A stretch of 27,511 nt of DNA from XYA12-FULL-58-9 sp001798605 (GTDB lineage Bacteria > Myxococcota > XYA12-FULL-58-9). Each line of letters opens with the position of its first letter. Position 1 is the stretch's first letter. A program made the translations under genes and the position numbers. This document shows, piece after piece, positions 23,701 to 27,511 of the stretch. Under the pieces are notes generated by a model that was not told where the DNA came from, did no database searches, and saw nothing but the letters and a program-made list of their open reading frames with translations. The DNA lies in assembly GCA_036736205.1 (NCBI GenBank), contig DAINMX010000069.1:1-27511 (forward strand), in the 5' to 3' direction.

Positions 23701-24318
23701 ATAGGTCCCATCAACCTCACCGCCATCGAGGAATGTGAGCAAATTGAAACACGCTATGACTTCCTGGTGCGACAGCGCGATGACCTTCAGGCTGCATTGG
23801 ATTCGCTCAAGCGCGCCATTATCCGCATCAACAAGGCGAGTCGCGACCGCTTTGCGGAGGCTTTCCGGGCCGTCAACGAGATGTTCCAGAAGGTCTTTCC
23901 GCGCTTGTTCCGTGGCGGCGAAGCCAGGTTGGAGCTCACCGATGAGGAGAACCTTCTCGAATCAGGTGTCGAGATTGTGTCGCAGCCGCCCGGCAAGAAG
24001 TTGCAGAGTGTGTCGCTGCTCTCCGGTGGTGAGAAGGCGCTTACTGCAACCGCGTTGGTGTTCGCTATCTTCCTGATTAAACCCAGCCCGTTCTGTGTTC
24101 TTGACGAGGTGGATGCGCCGCTGGACGACGCGAACGTCAATCGCTTCAATGAGATGTTGCGGGATATCTCCAAGATTTCGCAGTTTATCGTCATCACCCA
24201 CAACAAGCTGACCATGGCTGAGTCCGATCGTTTGTACGGTATCACCATGGAGGAGCCTGGACTCTCCAAGGTCGTGTCGGTCAATCTCGGCAGCAAAGTC
24301 GTTGTGGCAGCAGCCTGA
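20728..24318 (+). CDS. smc: Chromosome segregation protein SMC
   Basis: A full-length 1196-residue SMC ATPase, the core of the bacterial condensin with ScpA and ScpB, acting on the nucleoid by DNA loop extrusion. The N-terminal head has F-K-S-F-A-D-K and Walker A G-P-N-G-C-G-K-S-N (31-39). Coiled coil runs about 170-500, the hinge about 505-690 (G-Y-S-D-G-V-R-A-L to G-G-S-V-G-G-A), and the returning coil to about 1010. The C-terminal head has signature L-L-S-G-G-E-K and Walker B F-C-V-L-D-E-V-D-A-P-L-D-D (about 1097-1137). No scpA or scpB is nearby. The start ATG 20728 has only a distant AAGG. It is convergent with the next gene, 25 bp away. Confidence 0.96.
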   Translation: MRIQRLEIHGFKSFADKVVLNFGEGISGIVGPNGCGKSNVVDALRWCMGEMSAKQLRGRAMNDIIFAGCDSRGPLGLAEVTITFNNDGNVPPQYAAYTEIAVTRRLHRDGTSEYLINKTPVRLRDITDLFLGTGVGTRAYSIIEQGRIGFIVSARPEDRRTIIEEVAGITKFKARKKAAERRMGATEQNLLRVNDIVSELERQLGSLRRQARKAERYKELKDEQRDLELHIATIELMRLCAVEKMQHGECKKLDVQLQDISSSLAAEETNLEADRTSLATEERRLQDEQEASAEVDARLAALERDLEHWKRQLAEATARSQQTEVDLGTAQDRIAQAASERCDFEDEVRGLKEQVEEDHGRLSTMASLTAELNSMVARAETELDELRKVALEHVHGAAQQRTLVVNLDRQRTDLSVRVEQTTHEHDELTRRRDVARVRRAEVASAREDTERQLSLWVEQLRSLREQLEQTSTELNVSEARILDLKGEIAERSSRLESLREIERRLEGYSDGVRALMGADAVPGGGNDVAGAAVDGIDGLVTDIFEVDSQYERAIEAALGDKLQYLIVDSQNAGMQAIEFLKNCTGGRSGFIPKELRTKAEQVQLPGAGVIGPALTCVKIDPAHRAVAEYLLGDVVVVEDLAKALAIWTESPGQHTLVTLDGEVVDPAGVLAGGSVGGAGLLAKRREARELEEKVQELKRQLLLQMSSHQQHEQARLQLDVNIQQLEKDVHSTELERAELGKDLEALQSDISEFDERIEVIGYEIEQLGEELGTIDGDQKRAKGAAEEAEERQRDVESQIAAKQSLLRQHAEEAQRRAKDLTDLKVQLATREEKLAATRKAIERLRFDETDLRNRIERGVGSITEDKSLVGELQGRIERGHAEAGEMAHAAQTRRQSLSAARSDYEAKRLHMDEIDRGMRTRRQQVDHVKDAAMQVRMDIQRLEMERDRLIEHVAERHDVSLLRVVGDYHMRGMPGAEQDERLEQIDRSLKAIGPINLTAIEECEQIETRYDFLVRQRDDLQAALDSLKRAIIRINKASRDRFAEAFRAVNEMFQKVFPRLFRGGEARLELTDEENLLESGVEIVSQPPGKKLQSVSLLSGGEKALTATALVFAIFLIKPSPFCVLDEVDAPLDDANVNRFNEMLRDISKISQFIVITHNKLTMAESDRLYGITMEEPGLSKVVSVNLGSKVVVAAA

Positions 24319-24343
24319 CCCCAAAAGAACGCCGTGTTGCAAC

Positions 24344-24955
24344 TTATGGCGCTTCCAAGCCGCTGGTACACGCCTGTTCGAGGTTGGCGGTGCCGTCGTG
24401 GTTCAGGTCCAGGGTGTATTCACGTTCCGTGAGAATTTCCGCGGCCCAATGTTTGGCGTTGCACAGGTTGTTCAGCTCGTCATTGTCAATCAGGGCACAA
24501 TCCTCGATAGCCATGGCATTGAGCTCATCGGGTGTGTCGATGAAGCAACTCGTTGTGCCATCGCCGGTCAAGTCAACCTCAACCACATCCTTGCCTGATT
24601 TCAGCGCACTCTGGCGCAAGTCTACCCAGCCAACTGCATATGACAGGGACACCGGCTGGCCGACGCCCCTCTCGTAGTAATAATCCAGGCCGACGTAGGA
24701 AATGATGCCGGCAAGGATAGGACCGCATGTGCCGGTAGCGACCAGTGTGTCTCGGTCGACAACCAATGGACATGAAGGGTAGCCGCCGCCGAGATCTAGA
24801 ACAGCCCGCAGCGCTCCGCCGATGTCGTCGGCATAAGGACAATCCACCGCAGTCGACCACCTTACCTGCGGGTTGAACGTTAGTTCTGTGGCTGATTCAG
24901 GTTGCGCGCAGGCACAAAGCCCAGCCATGACAAAGATTTGAAAACCAGTTCGCAT
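24344..24955 (-). CDS. Lipoprotein with EF-hand/dockerin-like calcium loops
   Basis: A 203-residue lipoprotein from ATG 24955, with GAGGT on the minus strand eight bases upstream and a lipobox L-C-A-C (Cys16). Two acidic loops near the C-terminal half look like EF-hand or dockerin loops: V-D-L-T-G-D-G-T-T (about 127-135) and D-L-N-H-D-G-T-A-N-L-E (183-193). Paired cysteines (C-P-Y, S-C-P-L, T-C-G-P, S-C-F, D-C-A, L-C-N, A-C-T) suggest disulfides. The likely role is calcium-dependent surface binding, unproven. Its start lies 11 bp after the upstream gene's stop, so the two form an operon. Confidence 0.65.
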   Translation of the reverse strand: MRTGFQIFVMAGLCACAQPESATELTFNPQVRWSTAVDCPYADDIGGALRAVLDLGGGYPSCPLVVDRDTLVATGTCGPILAGIISYVGLDYYYERGVGQPVSLSYAVGWVDLRQSALKSGKDVVEVDLTGDGTTSCFIDTPDELNAMAIEDCALIDNDELNNLCNAKHWAAEILTEREYTLDLNHDGTANLEQACTSGLEAP

Positions 24956-24966
24956 GTTCGTTGACC

Positions 24967-25677
24967 TCAAGGAACACCAGTCGGGTTCGGACCTCGGATG
25001 CTCAGATGCACTTCCGGTGACGACGGGGTGGGTTCCCTACCGTTGTCAGCCGTGGCGAAGTAGACGCCGACGCCAATCCCGGTCGCAACGATGCCGCCGA
25101 CGATGCCCCATAGCCACGCCTCACAATACAGTGGCCTGTAGCTGCGGGAGCATGCGCCTCTTCTCGAAGGAGGAGCCGTCTCCTCAGTTGTGGGAGGGCT
25201 TACAGGGCTCAACCCGGTGTCATGGGTCATCACGGCCTCCAGGCTCTCCGTGGTTTCTATGTTCTCTGAGGGCGTTGGGATCTGTTGGCACGGTTCTGCG
25301 CCCAGGACCGGAACGAGCTTGATGGGGTTGTCGGGGCTGCCTACCCGTGCCGGGCCGTTGCCGTACTCATCGAACACCTCGATGAAATACTGAAGGCGTC
25401 CTCGTATCTCTCGTGCGGGCAACACAACTCGGAAGATCTCTCCATCCTGCGTGAAAGCCGCGTGTTTCCATGGGGATCGAGAACGGGTGCGGTAGATCAC
25501 CTTCGGATCAAAAAGCTGCGATTCGTCTTCGAAACGAGCCAAGATGGTGACAGCCTGGCCTTTCTCGAATTGGCTGCACGCCTCATGAATGATGCGAGGC
25601 ATTGCGGTGTCAGCGGCATGGGCCGCAACGGGAACCACGCAAAGCACGAGACCCACCCAATGAATGAACCGACTCAT
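24967..25677 (-). CDS. Exported protein with beta-sandwich domain and C-terminal membrane helix
   Basis: A 236-residue protein from ATG 25677 with a signal peptide ending V-A-A-H-A-A (about residue 21). Residues 38-125 alternate in strands (A-V-T-I-L-A-R-F-E-D, then R-L-Q-Y-F-I-E-V-F-D-E-Y-G-N-G-P-A) like the Ig-like domains seen in Myxococcota envelope proteins; the last motif is characteristic of them. A Pro/Thr/Ser/Glu-rich linker (130-175) leads to a membrane helix W-L-W-G-I-V-G-G-I-V-A-T-G-I-G-V-G-V-Y-F (188-207) and a short tail. Function unknown. The next gene follows 11 bp after its stop. Confidence 0.65.
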   Translation of the reverse strand: MSRFIHWVGLVLCVVPVAAHAADTAMPRIIHEACSQFEKGQAVTILARFEDESQLFDPKVIYRTRSRSPWKHAAFTQDGEIFRVVLPAREIRGRLQYFIEVFDEYGNGPARVGSPDNPIKLVPVLGAEPCQQIPTPSENIETTESLEAVMTHDTGLSPVSPPTTEETAPPSRRGACSRSYRPLYCEAWLWGIVGGIVATGIGVGVYFATADNGREPTPSSPEVHLSIRGPNPTGVP

Positions 25678-25878
25678 GACGACCCACTTGCGCAGAGGTT
25701 CAACCCACTTACCAGAAGTGAGCAATCATACCTGCCAACGTGTCTCTGCACAAAGGTCTGGCTCACCGAGCTCACCGAGCGGGAACGTCGGTCATGATTG
25801 TCGTGATTCATGCTACTTGTCGATTTCGTGGTGCGTGATAATCTCCCACCGGCGATTCTCGTGACACGGAGGCCGAAC

Positions 25879-27511
25879 ATGCCGCACCATCCACGCTTGT
25901 GTGATTCCTCGCGTCGGAGGATTAACCTCCGGGAACGAACAGCGCCAATCTTCTTGTTGGCCGTTGCACTTGCCGTTACGTCTTGTGCCGACACCGAGAC
26001 CAACGGTTGTGGTGCCTCGGGCCCATGTGAAGTTGGTTATTACTGCTACGAGAAACAGTGCATCAAACAGTGCAATGGGCCGAGCGATTGCGACGGTGAG
26101 GATTGTATCAAAGGTTTGTGTCGTCCCACGACCAGTCAATGTGCCGAGCCGTCCGACTGCAACATCGCGCCGGGGCCATGCCAAACGACTGAAGGGGTCA
26201 CATGCATCGGCGGTGCATGCAACTACCCCAACCGTGCCGAGAACACGCCGTGCGATGATCAAGATCCTTGCACTCCAAACTCCGCGTGCAATGGATCCGG
26301 CGTTTGCACGGGGGAGCCAATGGATTGCAGTGTTACCCCTGGCCCAGAATGTCTCCCAAGTGATGTCGTCCGAGTGTTCGAAGGCGAAGGGAGCTGCGAC
26401 AATGGTGTTTGCGTCTTTTCCTATCAAGAGTTGAACGGATGCACCGAATGTCCCGCTTGCCTTGAGGGCTGCCTTATCGACACAGACGGGGATACGACGC
26501 CAGATCTCGTTGGCACCGGCAATGTCAATGCGACCAACGGCTGCGAGGTGTGTGCGCCGTTCAACAGTCGTTCGCAGTGGTCGCCCGTGTCCTGTAACCA
26601 ACAAACGCCGGTGGAGGTCTGTGTGGAATCGACGGGGACCTGCGTGAGTGCCGACGGCTGCCAGGGCGAGGCGTGTTGCACTTTCGCACCGATTTGGCCC
26701 CAAGGCAGTACCGACGCGCAACCGGCATGTCCATTTGGGGGCGAAGATCCCAATGGCAACGGCACACAGGACGGTGGCGAAAATTGGTCTGGCGTTTGTA
26801 ATCACGACGGCCACTGCGCAGGATGCACGGGAGACGGGTTCTGCGATGATGGCAACGGCTGCACGGTGAACACGTGCGATGACGACGGCGTTTGTCAGAA
26901 GGATACAACGTCCCTGTTGGGCCAACCCTGCACCGTTTTGAATGACAACGATGGGACCTGCATTTCGACTGGTGTTAGCGCCGTTTGCAGGATCGACAAC
27001 GGTAGGGCATGCAGCGATGACAACACCTGCGCGTCGGGTTTCTGTATCGACGCTGTCTGTTGTGCGAGCAGCTGCGACGGCAATTGCAGTGCCTGCAACG
27101 TCTCGGGGGACGGAACCTGCACCGCGATGAACGGTGATTGTTTCGGCAATTGTTTCCAGTGTTCGCCGAGCGGATTCGGCAGTGCGCGGAGTTTCGTGTG
27201 TTCCGACAACCAAAACGTATGTTTCGGGACCTGTTCAGTGTGTCAGCAGGACGCAACCGAGGTCACCCGTTTTGATTGCGCCGGTAACCCGGCGCTATGC
27301 AGTGGCGATTGTCTTGTGAGCGGCAATGGCTGCCAGGGCAGTGGCAACTCCTTCAGTTGTGTCGGTGATGTCAACAAGTGCAGTGGCAACTGCGCGGTGT
27401 GCGACGACTCCGATAGGTCGGTGAATTGTGCTGCCAATGACAACGCCTGCAGCGGCGAATGTGTCCACGACGATCTGTGCGTCGCCGGCGGTGCTGGGAG
27501 TTTTGACTGTG
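25879..27511 (+). CDS. Large cysteine-rich surface lipoprotein (3' end outside window)
   Basis: The frame is open without a stop from ATG 25879 to the window end (544 residues seen). GGAGG (25868-25872) six bases upstream fixes the start. A long basic n-region (about 22 residues) precedes the hydrophobic core and lipobox A-V-T-S-C (Cys36). The mature protein contains a cysteine at very roughly every tenth residue. The first part has modules like C-D-D-Q-D-P-C-T and C-D-D-G-N-G-C-T-V-N-T-C-D-D-D-G-V-C, typical of extracellular proteins of Myxococcota. From about residue 395 the spacing becomes regular as C-x-G-x-C-x-x-C repeats (C-D-G-N-C-S-A-C, C-F-G-N-C-F-Q-C, C-S-G-N-C-A-V-C). Expected to be a disulfide-rich surface stalk; function not known. 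The intergenic gap 25678-25878 holds a weak GATAAT (25837-25842). Confidence 0.75.
   Translation, partial: MPHHPRLCDSSRRRINLRERTAPIFLLAVALAVTSCADTETNGCGASGPCEVGYYCYEKQCIKQCNGPSDCDGEDCIKGLCRPTTSQCAEPSDCNIAPGPCQTTEGVTCIGGACNYPNRAENTPCDDQDPCTPNSACNGSGVCTGEPMDCSVTPGPECLPSDVVRVFEGEGSCDNGVCVFSYQELNGCTECPACLEGCLIDTDGDTTPDLVGTGNVNATNGCEVCAPFNSRSQWSPVSCNQQTPVEVCVESTGTCVSADGCQGEACCTFAPIWPQGSTDAQPACPFGGEDPNGNGTQDGGENWSGVCNHDGHCAGCTGDGFCDDGNGCTVNTCDDDGVCQKDTTSLLGQPCTVLNDNDGTCISTGVSAVCRIDNGRACSDDNTCASGFCIDAVCCASSCDGNCSACNVSGDGTCTAMNGDCFGNCFQCSPSGFGSARSFVCSDNQNVCFGTCSVCQQDATEVTRFDCAGNPALCSGDCLVSGNGCQGSGNSFSCVGDVNKCSGNCAVCDDSDRSVNCAANDNACSGECVHDDLCVAGGAGSFDC

Noticed and set aside
22834..23742. 302-residue minus-strand open frame inside smc
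   Set aside because: Mirror of a coiled-coil coding stretch; no start signal and no recognisable motif.
25813..27213. 466-residue open frame on the minus strand
   Set aside because: It is antisense to the cysteine-rich lipoprotein, has no ribosome-binding site or signal, and its Ala/Thr/Arg/Val-rich composition is what the reverse of Cys/Gly/Asp codons gives.

Overview
The window reads as a chromosomal segment of a moderately GC-rich (roughly 58-60% by eye) Gram-negative bacterium. The best guess is a deltaproteobacterial/Myxococcota-type organism. The grounds are many small fast-evolving lipoproteins, a large cysteine-rich secreted protein, periplasmic proteins with two C-terminal helices and proton-pumping complex I genes. 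The taxonomic call is inference. No rRNA, tRNA, CRISPR array, transposase or integrase was found.

Positions 1-7.2 kb are accessory. A partial gene (3-290) leads into a two-gene module, a DUF6978-like small protein plus a DUF1828/DUF1829-type protein (316-1391). Then come a 17-bp tandem repeat, a minus-strand lipoprotein (1602-2009), a minus-strand gene of unknown function (2137-3012) and the relic of an FHA-GGDEF protein (about 3065-3400). A hicAB toxin-antitoxin operon (3565-4135) and a coupled pair of exported proteins (4301-6003) follow. The last module is an AbiEii-type nucleotidyltransferase toxin with a small GRKGG-motif partner (6162-7216). Both toxin-antitoxin modules have a sigma70-like promoter overlaid by perfect palindromes and placed so that the transcript would be nearly leaderless.

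Positions 7.4-13.1 kb hold a tight NAD operon. pncB (nicotinate phosphoribosyltransferase), a divergent prs (PRPP synthase) and nadE (glutamine-dependent NAD synthetase) are joined by 4-bp stop/start overlaps, and a DUF4105 membrane protein follows after 22 bp. PncB consumes the PRPP that Prs could make, and NadE performs the final amidation. The intermediate adenylyltransferase nadD is not in the window.

Positions 13.1-14.7 kb carry three small exported proteins on the minus strand: a thioredoxin-like lipoprotein, a lipoprotein of unknown function, and a lipoprotein that looks like the start of a CBM48 domain joined to the last strands of a LamB-type porin. Positions 14.9-20.0 kb carry nuoM, nuoN and a plant-type gpmI on the plus strand. 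A cysteine-less HesB/IscA-fold protein (minus) and a full-length smc (20728-24318) follow. The right end has two minus-strand exported proteins and the 5' part of a very cysteine-rich lipoprotein that runs off the window.

A recurring theme is short in-frame tandem repeats placed in signal peptides, start regions and linkers of exported proteins: 6-bp x5, 9-bp x4, 9-bp x6 and 18-bp x3. The 18-bp repeat triplicates a ribosome-binding site together with its start codon.
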